This document shows, one piece after another, positions 22,119 through 31,140 of a stretch of 52,641 nucleotides of DNA; the first letter of the stretch is position 1, and each line of letters opens with the position of its first letter. Source of the stretch: Frankia canadensis (GTDB lineage: Bacteria; Actinomycetota; Actinomycetes; Frankiales; Frankiaceae); NCBI RefSeq assembly GCF_900197875.1, contig NZ_FZMO01000135.1:1-52641 (forward strand), read 5' to 3'. Position numbers and translations under genes: made by a program. Under the pieces are notes generated by a model, which was given only the letters and a program-made list of their open reading frames with translations, had not been told where the DNA came from and searched no databases.

Positions 22119-24362
22119 ATGCTCGAGACACACAGCGAGCTCGACGCCGAGCAGCCCCCGCGTCCCATGCGACCCGGCACCGCCGGGGACACCAGCGCCG
22201 CGGAGCCTCCACCAGCGCCAGGGCTGCGGATCACACGGGCGCACACGCGACCCGGGGTACACCCGTTCGACGAGGTCCGCTGGGACCGTCGCGACGTCGT
22301 CCTCACCAACTGGCGGGACGGCTCGGCCATCTTCCGCCAGCGCGGCGTCGAGTTCCCGTCCTTCTGGTCAGGCACGGCGGCGGCCGTCGTCGCGAGCCGG
22401 TACTTCCACGGCGTCCCCGGCAGCCCGGAGCGGGAGTGGTCCCTGCGCCAACTGATCGTCCGGGTGGTGACCCCCTACACCCGGACCGGCAGGAGGCTGG
22501 GGTACTTCGCCTCCGACGCGGACGCGGAGATCTTCGAGCACGAGCTGATCTGGCTCGTGCTGCACCAGGCGTTCAGCTTCAACAGCCCGGTCTGGTTCAA
22601 CGTGGGCACCGACGCCCCGCAGCAGGTCGCCTCGTGCTTCATCCTGGCCGCCGAGGACAGCCTCGAATCGGTCCTGGACTGGTACCGGGACGAGGCGCTG
22701 CTCTTCCACGGCGGGGCCGGCTCCGGCGTGAACCTGTCCCGGCTGCGGTCCTCCGCGGAACTGCTGCCCTCAGGTCGGCCCGCGGCCGGCCCGGTGAGCT
22801 TCATGCGCGGCGCCGACGCCTCCGCGGGGACCATCCGGGCGGGCGGCGCTCCCCGCCCGGCGGCGAAGATCGTCGTGCTCGACGTGGACCATCCCGACAT
22901 CGCCGACTTCATCGAGTGCAAAGCGCGTGAGGAACGCAAGATCCGTGCACTGCGCGACGCCGGATTCGACATGGACATCGGCGGCCGCGATCTCGACTCG
23001 GTCCAGTTCCAGAACGCGAACAACGCCGTCCGCGTCAGCGACACCTTCATGCGGGCGGTGGCCACCGACCAGCAGTTCCAGCTGCACGCCCGAAGCGATG
23101 GCAGGGCGATACACAGCATGCGGGCGCGCGATCTCTTCCGCATGATCGCCAAAGCCGCCTGGGAATGCTCGGATCCGGGCCTTCACTTCGATGACACGAT
23201 CAACGACTGGAACACCTGCCCCACCGGCGGGCGCATCACCGCCAGCAACTCGTGCAGCGAGTACATGCATCTGGACAACTCCTCCTGCACGATCGGATCG
23301 CTGAACCTGCTCAGCTTCCTCGACCGGAACCGGCTTTTCGACACCGCGCGCTTCGCCAGCGCGGTCGGGCTCGTGGTGCTCGCCATGGACATCTCGCTGT
23401 CCTTCGCCGACCTGCCGAACCCGCGGGTCAGAGCCGTCACCCAGGACTACCGTCAGCTGGGCGTCGGCTACACGAACCTCGGCGCCCTGCTGATGGCCAC
23501 CGGGCAGGCGTACGACAGTGAGCAGGGGCGCACCACCGCCGCCGCCATCACGTCGCTGATGTCGGCCACCGCCTACCGGCGGTCGGCCGAGATCGCCGCC
23601 GTCCTCGGCGCGTACCCCGCCTTCCCCCCGAACGCCGCCGCCCATCGGCGGGTCGTCGCGCGCCATGCCGCGGCGCACGCGGTGATCCGCCAGCCGGCCG
23701 ACCTCGACGCGCAGGCGGACCTGTTCCTGCGGGCGGGCCAGGAATGGGATCGGGCGTTGTTCCTCGGCGAGCGGCACGGCTGGCGCAACGCCCACGTCAC
23801 CCTGATCGCGCCCACCGGTACCACCGGGCTCGCCATGGACTGCGCGACGATGGGGGTCGAGCCGGACCTCTCCCTGGTCAAGCTCCAGAAGAGCCCGACG
23901 GGCTCCTGCATGCGCATCGTGAACACGACGGTCCCGACGGCACTGGAGGCCCTTGGTTACCCGCGGGCCGCGGTCGCGCGGATCGTGGGTTTCATCGCCG
24001 CGCACGGCCACGCCCTCGGCGCTCCCGGCCTTCGCCCCGAGCACCAGGCCGTCTTCGCCTGTGCTCTGGGCCCGCGCGCCATCGACCCGATGGGCCACGT
24101 CCGGATGATGGCGGCGGTCCAGCCCTTCCTGTCCGGTGCCATCTCGAAGACCATCCGTCTGCCGGCCGACGCCACCGTCGACGACGTCGCCGCGATCTTC
24201 TATGCCGGCTGGCGCAAGGGCCTCAAGGCCGTGGCCGTGTACCGCGACTCGGCGAAGGTCGGGCAGTCCCTGTCGGGCGTGACCCTCCCGCTCCAGGGCA
24301 CGGCGGTCCCGGACGCCTATCTCGACCCCGGCGAGCCCGCCGCCCATCCCGTGCCGGAGTAG
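22119..24362 (+). CDS. nrdJ: Class II (adenosylcobalamin-dependent) ribonucleotide reductase, short form lacking C-terminal tail
   Basis: 747 residues. The catalytic barrel is well conserved: REWSLRQLI, FFSFNSPVWFNVG-like FSFNSPVWFNVG, FHGGAGSGVNLSR, RGADASAGTIRAGG, FQNANNAVRVSD, and HVTLIAPTGTTGLAM. Active-site residues Asn377-x-Cys379-x-Glu381 and the redox pair Cys173/Cys390 are present. Two oddities: the motif normally reading NPCSE is NSCSE, and the protein ends soon after YRDSAKVGQSLS, whereas usual actinobacterial NrdJ (~950 residues) continues for ~200 residues with a cysteine-rich tail that receives electrons from thioredoxin. The ATG at 22119 has GGGAG upstream. It may be a second, specialised copy; activity is uncertain. 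Confidence 0.88.
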   Translation: MLETHSELDAEQPPRPMRPGTAGDTSAAEPPPAPGLRITRAHTRPGVHPFDEVRWDRRDVVLTNWRDGSAIFRQRGVEFPSFWSGTAAAVVASRYFHGVPGSPEREWSLRQLIVRVVTPYTRTGRRLGYFASDADAEIFEHELIWLVLHQAFSFNSPVWFNVGTDAPQQVASCFILAAEDSLESVLDWYRDEALLFHGGAGSGVNLSRLRSSAELLPSGRPAAGPVSFMRGADASAGTIRAGGAPRPAAKIVVLDVDHPDIADFIECKAREERKIRALRDAGFDMDIGGRDLDSVQFQNANNAVRVSDTFMRAVATDQQFQLHARSDGRAIHSMRARDLFRMIAKAAWECSDPGLHFDDTINDWNTCPTGGRITASNSCSEYMHLDNSSCTIGSLNLLSFLDRNRLFDTARFASAVGLVVLAMDISLSFADLPNPRVRAVTQDYRQLGVGYTNLGALLMATGQAYDSEQGRTTAAAITSLMSATAYRRSAEIAAVLGAYPAFPPNAAAHRRVVARHAAAHAVIRQPADLDAQADLFLRAGQEWDRALFLGERHGWRNAHVTLIAPTGTTGLAMDCATMGVEPDLSLVKLQKSPTGSCMRIVNTTVPTALEALGYPRAAVARIVGFIAAHGHALGAPGLRPEHQAVFACALGPRAIDPMGHVRMMAAVQPFLSGAISKTIRLPADATVDDVAAIFYAGWRKGLKAVAVYRDSAKVGQSLSGVTLPLQGTAVPDAYLDPGEPAAHPVPE

Positions 24363-24477
24363 CTCCCGCAGATCCCGCTCCCCTCGGATCCCGCCGCCGG
24401 CGCCGGCTCATCCGCGACCGTGCAGGCCACACCACCGAGCGGGACCGCGAGGCCCGGGGTGGGGAAGGATCGGCTCC

Positions 24478-25245
24478 ATGAACGAACCACCGCCGCTCGA
24501 CCTCAACGCCGACCTCGGTGAGGGCTTCGGCGTCTGGCGCCTCACCGACGACGAGGCCCTGCTCGGCCTCGTCACCAGCGCCAACGTGGCCTGCGGCTTC
24601 CACGCCGGGGACCCGGCCACGATGCGGCGCGTCTGTGAGCGGGCCGTGGCGGCGGGCGTGCGCATCGGCGCCCAGGTCAGCTACCGCGACCTCGCGGGCT
24701 TCGGGCGGCGCCGCATCGACATGGAGCACGACGACCTGCGCGACGACGTTCTCTACCAGATCGGCGCGCTGGCGGCCTTCGCGAAGGCCGCCGGTGGCCG
24801 GGTCGGCTACGTCAAGCCACACGGAGCCCTCTACAACACCGCGGCGACGGACGAGCGGCAGGCGGCCGCGGTCGTGGACGCCGTGCGCCGCCACGACCCG
24901 GCGCTGCCGGTTCTCGGGCTGGCGGGTTCCGTCCTGCTGCGGCGGGCGGAGGAGGCCGGGCTGACGGCGATCGCGGAGGCGTTCGCCGACCGCGCCTACA
25001 CGCCGGCCGGCACGCTGGTGTCCCGGCGTGAACCCGGCGCGGTGCTCCACGATCCGCAGGAGGTGATCCGCCGGACGGTCCGCCTGGCCACCGAGGGGAC
25101 GGTGCTGAGCTCGACCGGTGTGCCGGTGCGGGTCAGGGCGAGGTCCCTGTGCGTCCACGGGGACACGCCCGGCGCCGTCGACCTGCTCCAGCGGCTGCGC
25201 CAGGCGCTGCGCGACGCCGGCATACCGCTGTCCCCGTTCTGTTGA
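24478..25245 (+). CDS. pxpA: 5-oxoprolinase subunit A (LamB/YcsF family)
   Basis: 255 residues, normal length. The opening LDLNADLGEGFGVW, SANVACGFHAGDP, GAQVSYRDLAGFGRR, and VKPHGALYN blocks are diagnostic of PxpA. With PxpB and PxpC it forms the ATP-dependent 5-oxoprolinase that returns spontaneously formed 5-oxoproline to glutamate. GGGGAAGG lies before the ATG at 24478. Its stop overlaps the start of pxpB (TTGA), so the three genes form one translationally coupled operon. Confidence 0.94.
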   Translation: MNEPPPLDLNADLGEGFGVWRLTDDEALLGLVTSANVACGFHAGDPATMRRVCERAVAAGVRIGAQVSYRDLAGFGRRRIDMEHDDLRDDVLYQIGALAAFAKAAGGRVGYVKPHGALYNTAATDERQAAAVVDAVRRHDPALPVLGLAGSVLLRRAEEAGLTAIAEAFADRAYTPAGTLVSRREPGAVLHDPQEVIRRTVRLATEGTVLSSTGVPVRVRARSLCVHGDTPGAVDLLQRLRQALRDAGIPLSPFC

Positions 25246-25931
25246 GCGGGCCGCAACGAGCGGCCGCGCGCGTCCTGCCCTGCGGCACGGACGCCCTGCT
25301 GCTGGAGGTCGCGACCCTCGAGCACGCCGAGCGGCTGTACCTGCGGCTGCGACGGGATCCGCCCCCGGGGGTGGTCGAGCTGGTGCCCGCGGCGCGTACG
25401 GTTCTGGTCGTCGTCGACCGGCAGCGGACCAGCCTGGCGCGCCTGCGCCAGCGGGTGCGGCCGCTGATCGCCGCGGCGGGCCGCGGCGAACCCGGCGGCG
25501 CCGAGGGAGCGGCCATCGCCTCGGCCGGCCCCGAGGTGACCGTGCCCGTGCGCTACGACGGGCCGGATCTGGCGGAGGTCTCGCGCCTGGCCGGCCTGAC
25601 CGCCGCCGACGTGGTGCGGCGCCATGTCCAGGGCCGGCATCGGGTCGCGTTCTGCGGTTTCGCGCCCGGGTTCGCGTATGTCGCCGGCCTCGATCCCGCA
25701 CTCGCGCTTCCCCGCCGCGCCACCCCGCGCACCCGGGTACCGGCCGGTGCGGTGGCCGTCGCCGACACGTTCACCGGCGTCTACCCACGGTCCTCGCCCG
25801 GCGGCTGGCACCTGATCGGCCGCACCGATCTCGTCGTGTTCGACCTTGAGCGGGACCCGCCCGCACTGCTGTCCCCCGGTACCTCGGTGCGCTTCGTCGA
25901 GGCCGACCCGGCGGCGGGTGAGCATCCGTGA
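25242..25931 (+). CDS. pxpB: 5-oxoprolinase subunit B (KipI/AHS1 family)
   Basis: 229 residues. Diagnostic AHS1 motifs: CGTDALLLEV, VPVRYDGPDLAEVSRLAGL, VAFCGFAPGFAYVAGLDP, PRTRVPAGAVAVAD and YPRSSPGGWHLIGRT. It works with PxpC as the ATP-using part of 5-oxoprolinase. I choose the TTG at 25242, which overlaps the pxpA stop as TTGA; a longer frame beginning at 25149 would run antagonistically deep into pxpA and has no family support. It overlaps pxpC by 4 bp (GTGA). Confidence 0.92.
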   Translation: MSGPQRAAARVLPCGTDALLLEVATLEHAERLYLRLRRDPPPGVVELVPAARTVLVVVDRQRTSLARLRQRVRPLIAAAGRGEPGGAEGAAIASAGPEVTVPVRYDGPDLAEVSRLAGLTAADVVRRHVQGRHRVAFCGFAPGFAYVAGLDPALALPRRATPRTRVPAGAVAVADTFTGVYPRSSPGGWHLIGRTDLVVFDLERDPPALLSPGTSVRFVEADPAAGEHP

Positions 25932-26878
25932 GCGGTCCCCACGGCACCCTCCCGCGAGCCGGCCAGGTGCGGATCATCGCGCCCGGTCCGTTCGCGACCG
26001 TCCAGGACCTGGGCCGTCCCGGCCTCGCGCACCTCGGCGTCACCCGATCCGGCGCGGCCGACCGGCACAGCCTGCGGTTGGCCAACCGGCTGGTCGGCAA
26101 CCTCGTCGGCGCGGCGGCGATCGAGCTCGCCTACGGCGGTCTGGTCGCCCGCTTCGCCACCGCCGCCCTGATCGCCCTCACCGGAGCGCCCTGCCCGCTG
26201 GAACTCGCCGGTCGCGGTGTCGGCATGTACGCGCCGATCGACGTGCCGGCGGGCGCGCTGCTGCGAGTCGGCGTCCCCGAGCGCGGCGTTCGCACCTACC
26301 TCGCGATCCGCGGCGGGCTGGACGTGCCGGCCGTGCTCGGCTCCCGGTCGACGGACACCCTCGCCGGCCTCGGGCCGCCGGCGCTGACGGCCGGCGTCGA
26401 CCTGGCGCTGGCGCGCGAGATGTCGGCTCCCCCGGTGGTCGATCTCGCGCCCCAGGCCCGGTACCCGTCCACACCGACCCTGCGGGTGCACCTCGGGCCG
26501 CGGGACGACTGGTTCACCGACGAGGCTCGCTCGCGGCTGTGGACCACGGAGTACGAGGTCACGGCAAGCAGCGACCGGGTCGGCGTGCGCCTGCTGGGCC
26601 CCGCGCTGCGGCGGCGGATCACCTCCGAGCTGCCCTCCGAGGGTCTCGTCCCGGGCGGCATCCAGGTTCCCCCCGACGGCCAGCCGGTGATCTTCCTGGC
26701 GGACCATCCGGTCACCGGCGGCTACCCGGTGCTGGGCGTCGTGACGGCGCGGGACATTCCCCTGATCGCCCAGTGCCGGCCGGGGCAGCGCGTGCGCCTG
26801 CGACCGTACCGGCGCGCGTCAACGCCAGGCGAAGACGGGCTGCTCGAAGGCGGCGACGCGAGTGTGGCGGCCGTGTAG
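25928..26878 (+). CDS. pxpC: 5-oxoprolinase subunit C (KipA/AHS2 family)
   Basis: 316 residues. AHS2-family blocks are plain: PGPFATVQDLGRPGLAHLGVTRSGAAD-type start, NRLVGNLVGAAAIELAYGG, RTYLAIRGGLDVPAVLGSRSTDTLAGLG, RVHLGPRDDWF, SEGLVPGGIQVPPDGQPVIFLADHPVTGGYPVLGVV. Third and last gene of the pxpABC operon, starting at a GTG inside the pxpB stop (GTGA). Its final 60 bp overlap the end of the convergent Nudix gene, so the C-terminal 20 residues are encoded opposite another coding sequence. Confidence 0.93.
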   Translation: MSGPHGTLPRAGQVRIIAPGPFATVQDLGRPGLAHLGVTRSGAADRHSLRLANRLVGNLVGAAAIELAYGGLVARFATAALIALTGAPCPLELAGRGVGMYAPIDVPAGALLRVGVPERGVRTYLAIRGGLDVPAVLGSRSTDTLAGLGPPALTAGVDLALAREMSAPPVVDLAPQARYPSTPTLRVHLGPRDDWFTDEARSRLWTTEYEVTASSDRVGVRLLGPALRRRITSELPSEGLVPGGIQVPPDGQPVIFLADHPVTGGYPVLGVVTARDIPLIAQCRPGQRVRLRPYRRASTPGEDGLLEGGDASVAAV

Positions 26879-27451
26879 TACCAGTTCGGCGAACTGGTAC
26901 AGGATCGCCCCGGTCGGGGCATGGATGAGACGGTCCAGGAGCGGCACCTGGATCACCGGCCGCTCGGACTCGGGGATACTGACGAACCGCGGCGCCACCG
27001 ACAGGTCGTCCAGCGGCACGACGTGCACCGATTCCACCTCGCCGGCATCCGGCCTGACCGCGGACAACCGCGTGCCCGCCCACAGGACGACCGGCGACAT
27101 CACGTAGCCCGACCGGGTGGCGTAGTCGTCCAGCAGACCCAGGGTGTCCCCGGCCGACAGCTCCAGCCCGACCTCCTCCGCCAGCTCGCGCCGGGCGGTG
27201 GTGACGGGATCCTCGCCCGGCTCCGCCTTGCCACCGGGCAGGGCCCACTGGCCGGCGTGCGCCCGAAGCCGGGCGGCGCGCCGGGTGAGCAGGAAGGCTC
27301 CCCGGCCGTCGGCGTCCGCACCGACGACCAGGGCGACCGCGGACAGCCTGCGGCCGTCGAGCGCGATGCCCTGCCGGGGGAATCCCGCCATCGCCGTCGC
27401 CACACCAGCACGCAGATCGGTCACGTCATCGCGAGTCACCCTGACGTGCAT
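26819..27451 (-). CDS. Nudix hydrolase
   Basis: 210 residues. The Nudix box is complete: G-x5-E-x7-RELAEEVG (in GGKAEPGEDPVTTARRELAEEVGLEL, split here as GGKAEPGE and RRELAEEVGL). Upstream sequence LLTRRAARLRAHAGQWALPGGK and downstream VVLWAG and PEVESVHVVPLDDL-like GEVESVHVVPLDDL resemble the CoA pyrophosphatase / ADP-ribose pyrophosphatase branch. It hydrolyses a nucleoside diphosphate linked to another group; the substrate is not certain. The 3' end overlaps pxpC by 60 bp. Confidence 0.88.
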   Translation of the reverse strand: MHVRVTRDDVTDLRAGVATAMAGFPRQGIALDGRRLSAVALVVGADADGRGAFLLTRRAARLRAHAGQWALPGGKAEPGEDPVTTARRELAEEVGLELSAGDTLGLLDDYATRSGYVMSPVVLWAGTRLSAVRPDAGEVESVHVVPLDDLSVAPRFVSIPESERPVIQVPLLDRLIHAPTGAILYQFAELVLHGRHTRVAAFEQPVFAWR

Positions 27452-27493
27452 ACCAGGTCAGGAGCCCACAGGCCTGGCAGCGGTCCAGCGGGT

Positions 27494-28198
27494 TCAGCGG
27501 TGGCTGCGGCGCCGGTGACGCCCGAACCCGCTGGCGCGCTCCCCCGACCACTCCGGTGGGGCGTCCCCGCGGTCGTCGCCGGCCGCCACGCCGCCGGGCG
27601 CCGGGGTCGCGGGCCGGTCGCTGGGATAGACCTGCGGTTCGGCGACCGCCGGCGGCATCGGCCTGGGTGCGACGTCACCCGCCCGCAGCGCCCTGCGCCG
27701 GCGGGCGACCTCGACGTCACGCACGCCGCGCACGCTGAGCCGGCCCCAGGCGGTCGAACCCAGAAAGACGATCGCAACGCCGAGGCCGTAGAAGAAACTG
27801 ATCCATTCGAGTGCCTGCCGGGCCGATCCACCCCGCGGCGCGCCCAGCGTTCCGAGATGCCACGGACCGGCCAGCGTCGGGCCGAGAACGAACCAGGCGC
27901 CGGCGGCGATGGCCAGCCACGCGCCGAGGGCCGCCGTGCCCCGATTGGCACTGATCAGCAGGAGCAGACCGCCGGCGAACGTCGCGATCCCGGGCAGGAG
28001 CTCCAGCCAGAAGCGCGCCGAACTCCAGGTCCACGCGCCGTCCTGGGTGAAGCCGAAGTCGAAGTACGGCCCGATGAAGGGAATGAGCGCGCCCCACACC
28101 CCCAGCGCCATCAACAGGACGCCGCTGAGTGCGCCGCGGCTGCGGGGAATGTGCCAGGCGCCCAGTCCACGGGCGTCGGTGTCGAGGACCTGAGCCAT
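27494..28198 (-). CDS. Four-helix membrane protein of unknown function
   Basis: 234 residues. Four hydrophobic segments (about residues 22-45, 66-83, 90-108 and 130-150) are followed by a basic, disordered C-terminal tail of ~80 residues ending GFGRHRRRSHR. The repeated small-residue pattern (WGALIPFIGPYFDFGF, LPGIATFAGGLLLLISANR) is common in actinobacterial SPW-repeat-like or DUF-type membrane proteins. The ATG at 28198 is preceded by AAGGAGAGGGAG. No function can be assigned. It lies between the Nudix and deacetylase genes on the same strand. Confidence 0.75.
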   Translation of the reverse strand: MAQVLDTDARGLGAWHIPRSRGALSGVLLMALGVWGALIPFIGPYFDFGFTQDGAWTWSSARFWLELLPGIATFAGGLLLLISANRGTAALGAWLAIAAGAWFVLGPTLAGPWHLGTLGAPRGGSARQALEWISFFYGLGVAIVFLGSTAWGRLSVRGVRDVEVARRRRALRAGDVAPRPMPPAVAEPQVYPSDRPATPAPGGVAAGDDRGDAPPEWSGERASGFGRHRRRSHR

Positions 28199-28281
28199 CA
28201 GATGCTCCCTCTCCTTGCCCTACGACAGTCAGCCTGCCCCGTCCGCAGGTGACGAATCACCAGGCCAGGGCGGAGGCCGCG

Positions 28282-28335
28282 GGAGGCCGGGAGTCAGCGG
28301 GAGGCCGGGAGTCAGAGGGCGACCGGGAGTCAGAG
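28282..28335. repeat. 18-bp tandem repeat at 3' end of deacetylase gene
   Basis: Three units (28282, 28300, 28318) of the form GGAGGCCGGGAGTCAGMG; the third begins GGCGACC. The last unit contains the deacetylase stop codon (28330-28332). Confidence 0.88.
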
Positions 28336-29208
28336 GGCGACGAAGCACAGGCCCCGTGCCCGCAGGGCGGGCAGCACCCGCGCGAGGGCCGTGACCGTCT
28401 GCGAGCGATCACCGCCCCCGTCATGGCAGAGCAGGATGTCGCCGGCACGCGCGGCTTCGAGTGCCCGCACGATGGCGTCCGTGCCGGGCCTGGCCCAGTC
28501 GCGGGGGTCGACGCGCCAGCCGAGCGGGGCCAGGCCGAGATCCGCCGCGACGGACAGCACCTGCGCCGACCAGTCACCGCCCGGGGCGCGGAAGAGCCGT
28601 GGCGACCGTCCGCCCACCGCCGCGATCGCCTCCTGAGCGCGGGTGATCTCGGCCCGGATCTCCACCTCCGGGCGCTGGCTGAACGGCTGGGGATGGGACA
28701 TCGTGTGGTTGCACAGCGTGTGCCCCTCGGCGAGTATCCGCCGCACGAGCGCGGGGTGGGCCCTGGCCTGCACGCCGATCAGGCAGAACGTGGCGAGCAC
28801 CTCGTGCACACGAAGAACCTCGAGGACCCGGGGGGTCCATGTCGGGTGCGGGCCGTCGTCGAAGGTGAGGGCCACGGCGTTGGCCGGCGCGTCCGGCAGC
28901 AGGTCCCGCACCACCCGGGCCGGCCGCACCGCCAGCGGGTGCGCCGCTCGCCGGGCCGCGGCCGTGGCGCCGTCGCCCGAACCGGTCGAACCGGTCGGCG
29001 GGTTCCGGTCGCCGACCGGGACGAGGCGCGGGGAGCGCGCGGCGGGGCTGGCCGCCGTCGCCCCGGCGGAGCCGATCGCGGTGGTCGCGGCCGCGCTCAC
29101 CGCGCCCGCCGCCGCCGCGAGCATGACGCGCCGGCGGCTGATCCGTGGCTCCGGCCGATCAGAACCGGCCGGTACGGCGCCGCCTTCCGTCCGTCGGCGG
29201 TGGCTCAC
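28330..29208 (-). CDS. Exported polysaccharide deacetylase (NodB domain)
   Basis: About 292 residues. The N-terminus carries a twin-arginine-like ISRRRVMLAAAAG sequence and a hydrophobic stretch. The NodB domain shows VALTFDDGPHPTWT (first motif, catalytic Asp pair), HTMSHP (zinc His pair), RLFRAPGGDW (third motif), GWRVDPRDWARPG and ILLCHDGGGDR. It probably removes acetyl groups from cell-wall sugars or a related polymer outside the membrane. I take the GTG at 29208, which has GGAG a few bases upstream; a GTG at 29268 is the alternative. The gene ends within an 18-bp tandem repeat. Confidence 0.87.
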   Translation of the reverse strand: MSHRRRTEGGAVPAGSDRPEPRISRRRVMLAAAAGAVSAAATTAIGSAGATAASPAARSPRLVPVGDRNPPTGSTGSGDGATAAARRAAHPLAVRPARVVRDLLPDAPANAVALTFDDGPHPTWTPRVLEVLRVHEVLATFCLIGVQARAHPALVRRILAEGHTLCNHTMSHPQPFSQRPEVEIRAEITRAQEAIAAVGGRSPRLFRAPGGDWSAQVLSVAADLGLAPLGWRVDPRDWARPGTDAIVRALEAARAGDILLCHDGGGDRSQTVTALARVLPALRARGLCFVAL

Positions 29209-30118
29209 GTGCTCCGCCCGCCGGCGCCGTCGGACCCACGGTTCTTCCGCACCTCGCGCATACCCCACTCAGATCCCCGGTCCGGTCACGGTCCGCCGGA
29301 TCAGGATCGCTCCGAAGGGCCGCGGCGACGGATCCATACGTGCCACCCCGGATACCGACAGTCAATATGGACGATACGCAGCAGCTTCGACCCCGTCCGT
29401 CCAAACCGGCGAATTCCGGCGGCGCGACCTACCTGGAAGGGGCGGGTTCGGGGGGAGGGCGGCGAAAGGCGGCCACGACCCGGGATCTCGAGAAGGTCAT
29501 CGGGACGTTGAATCACCGGGAGGTCGACACATCAGCGCGCCGGCGAGAGACGCATAGTCGACGCGGCGCCGGGACCCGGCACGTCACCGGGGCACACGTC
29601 CACTCAGGCAGTGTCATGTCAGGACCACAACGTGACAGAATGAGCGTTCACGATCGGCGTCCCGCGCGGGCGCCGGGAACTCTCCCCGCCAGCGCCGGCG
29701 TGGCCGATCAGCGTTGCCCGCGACCAGCCGCTTCCCCTCGTCGCGTACCCGCCAGCCGGAGCCACCACCCGGAGCGGAAACCCCTTTCCAGATACGGGTC
29801 GCACGAAAGTGCAGGCCAGGCCGCCGACGGTGGCAAGGAAAGCCGGGTGGTGCGACACCCCACGACAGACCCATACCACACACTGACACCGGCCCACGAA
29901 AGATGGTATTGCACCTCGCACGAGACGGATATCACGCCGATCCGCCGCGTGCGTGTTCGCGCCAGAACCCCGCGTTTGGGCGCCACCTGGGACACATCTG
30001 CACCCTTGCGAACCAATCCACCGAAACACGTCTGTTAACATAAACACCCCACACAGTCCAACGATGCTCAACGATCGCCTTTCGGTGATCGCTGCGCGCC
30101 GCCGCAGGAGGACCGCTC
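29209..30118. other. Long intergenic stretch without a convincing gene
   Basis: 910 bp between divergent deacetylase and GntR genes. Base composition drops toward the right end (ACACGTCTGTTAACATAAAC near 30020-30048), which probably marks the regulator's promoter. Open frames here look arginine-rich and lack family signatures. The direct copies of GGATCAGGATC-like words near 29296 are weak. Confidence 0.55.
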
Positions 30119-31087
30119 ATGGCCCGGCCAGCCGCCTCGGCGGCACTCCCCTCAGGCACCTCGCAGCCATCGCCCGCAGCGCCCGGCGGGCAGGTGGCAA
30201 CCGAACCCGGCCGCAGGGCCGCGGGTGGTCGGGTCCCGGGCCTTCCCGGCAGTCCCGCACCGCTCACAGCTGGCCCCCTCGCCGTCACCGTCTCGCCCGT
30301 CGGGCGGCAGGTCCGCGTCCCGAAGACGGCCGAGCTCGTGGCGAGCCAGCTGCGGCGGCGCATCATCCGCGGCGAGCTGTCGGAGGGAGACGCGCTGCCC
30401 CCCGAGCCCACCCTCATGACGCAGTTCGGCGTGTCCAGGCCGACCCTGCGCGAGGCGTTCCGGGTGCTGGAGGCGGAGGCTCTGATCTCGGTGCGGCGCG
30501 GCGCGCACGGCGGCGCGCGGGTGCACGCGCCCAGTCCCAACGTGGCCGCGCGTTACGCCGGGCTGGTCCTCGAGCATCGCGGCGCCACTCTCGGTGACGT
30601 GCACCAGGCGAGCTCGGTGATCGAGCCGCCGTGCGCGGTTCTCCTCGCCGAGCGCGGCAGTCCCGACGATGTCGCCGCCTTGCGCGCGGTCCTCGCGGAG
30701 GGTGACAGCGTCGGGGAGGAGCCCGCCGCTCTCGCCGCCGCGCAGGCCGCGTTCCACCGTGCCGTGGTGGAGCTCACCGGCAACAAGTCCCTGTCCGTCC
30801 TGACCGGGATGTTGCAGCATCTCGTCGAACTGACCAGCGCCCCGCAGGGGCACGCGTCCATCGCCGCGAACATCCGGGAGGCTCCGGCCAGGTCGAGCGC
30901 GGGCGACGAGCCGCAGCGACGACCGCTCGGCCGGACGACACGGCTGGCCCACGCGACCCTGATCGACCTGATCGAACGCGGCGACGCCGCGGGCGCCGGC
31001 GAGCACTGGGGGCGGCATCTGGCAGCGCCCGGACACGCGGTGCCGGGCGGCCCGGCGGACGGCTGCGTCCTGGACCTTCTCGGCTGA
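30119..31087 (+). CDS. GntR/FadR-family transcriptional regulator
   Basis: 322 residues. After a ~65-residue disordered N-terminus, the winged helix is clear: ELVASQLRRRIIRGELSEGDALPPEPTLMTQFGVSRPTLREAFRVLEAEALISVRRG (seen as ELVASQLRRRIIRG, LMTQFGVSRPTLREAFRVL). An FCD-type all-helical effector domain follows (HRAVVELTGNKSLSVLTGMLQ, HATLIDLIERGDAAGA). AGGAGG precedes the ATG at 30119. The metal or ligand is unknown. An insertion around residues 255-280 separates FCD helices. Neighbours give no hint of targets. Confidence 0.88.
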   Translation: MARPAASAALPSGTSQPSPAAPGGQVATEPGRRAAGGRVPGLPGSPAPLTAGPLAVTVSPVGRQVRVPKTAELVASQLRRRIIRGELSEGDALPPEPTLMTQFGVSRPTLREAFRVLEAEALISVRRGAHGGARVHAPSPNVAARYAGLVLEHRGATLGDVHQASSVIEPPCAVLLAERGSPDDVAALRAVLAEGDSVGEEPAALAAAQAAFHRAVVELTGNKSLSVLTGMLQHLVELTSAPQGHASIAANIREAPARSSAGDEPQRRPLGRTTRLAHATLIDLIERGDAAGAGEHWGRHLAAPGHAVPGGPADGCVLDLLG

Positions 31088-31140
31088 CCGGGAACCGCCT
31101 CGGCTGACCGGAACCGCGCCGGGCGGACGGCTTCGGCGGA

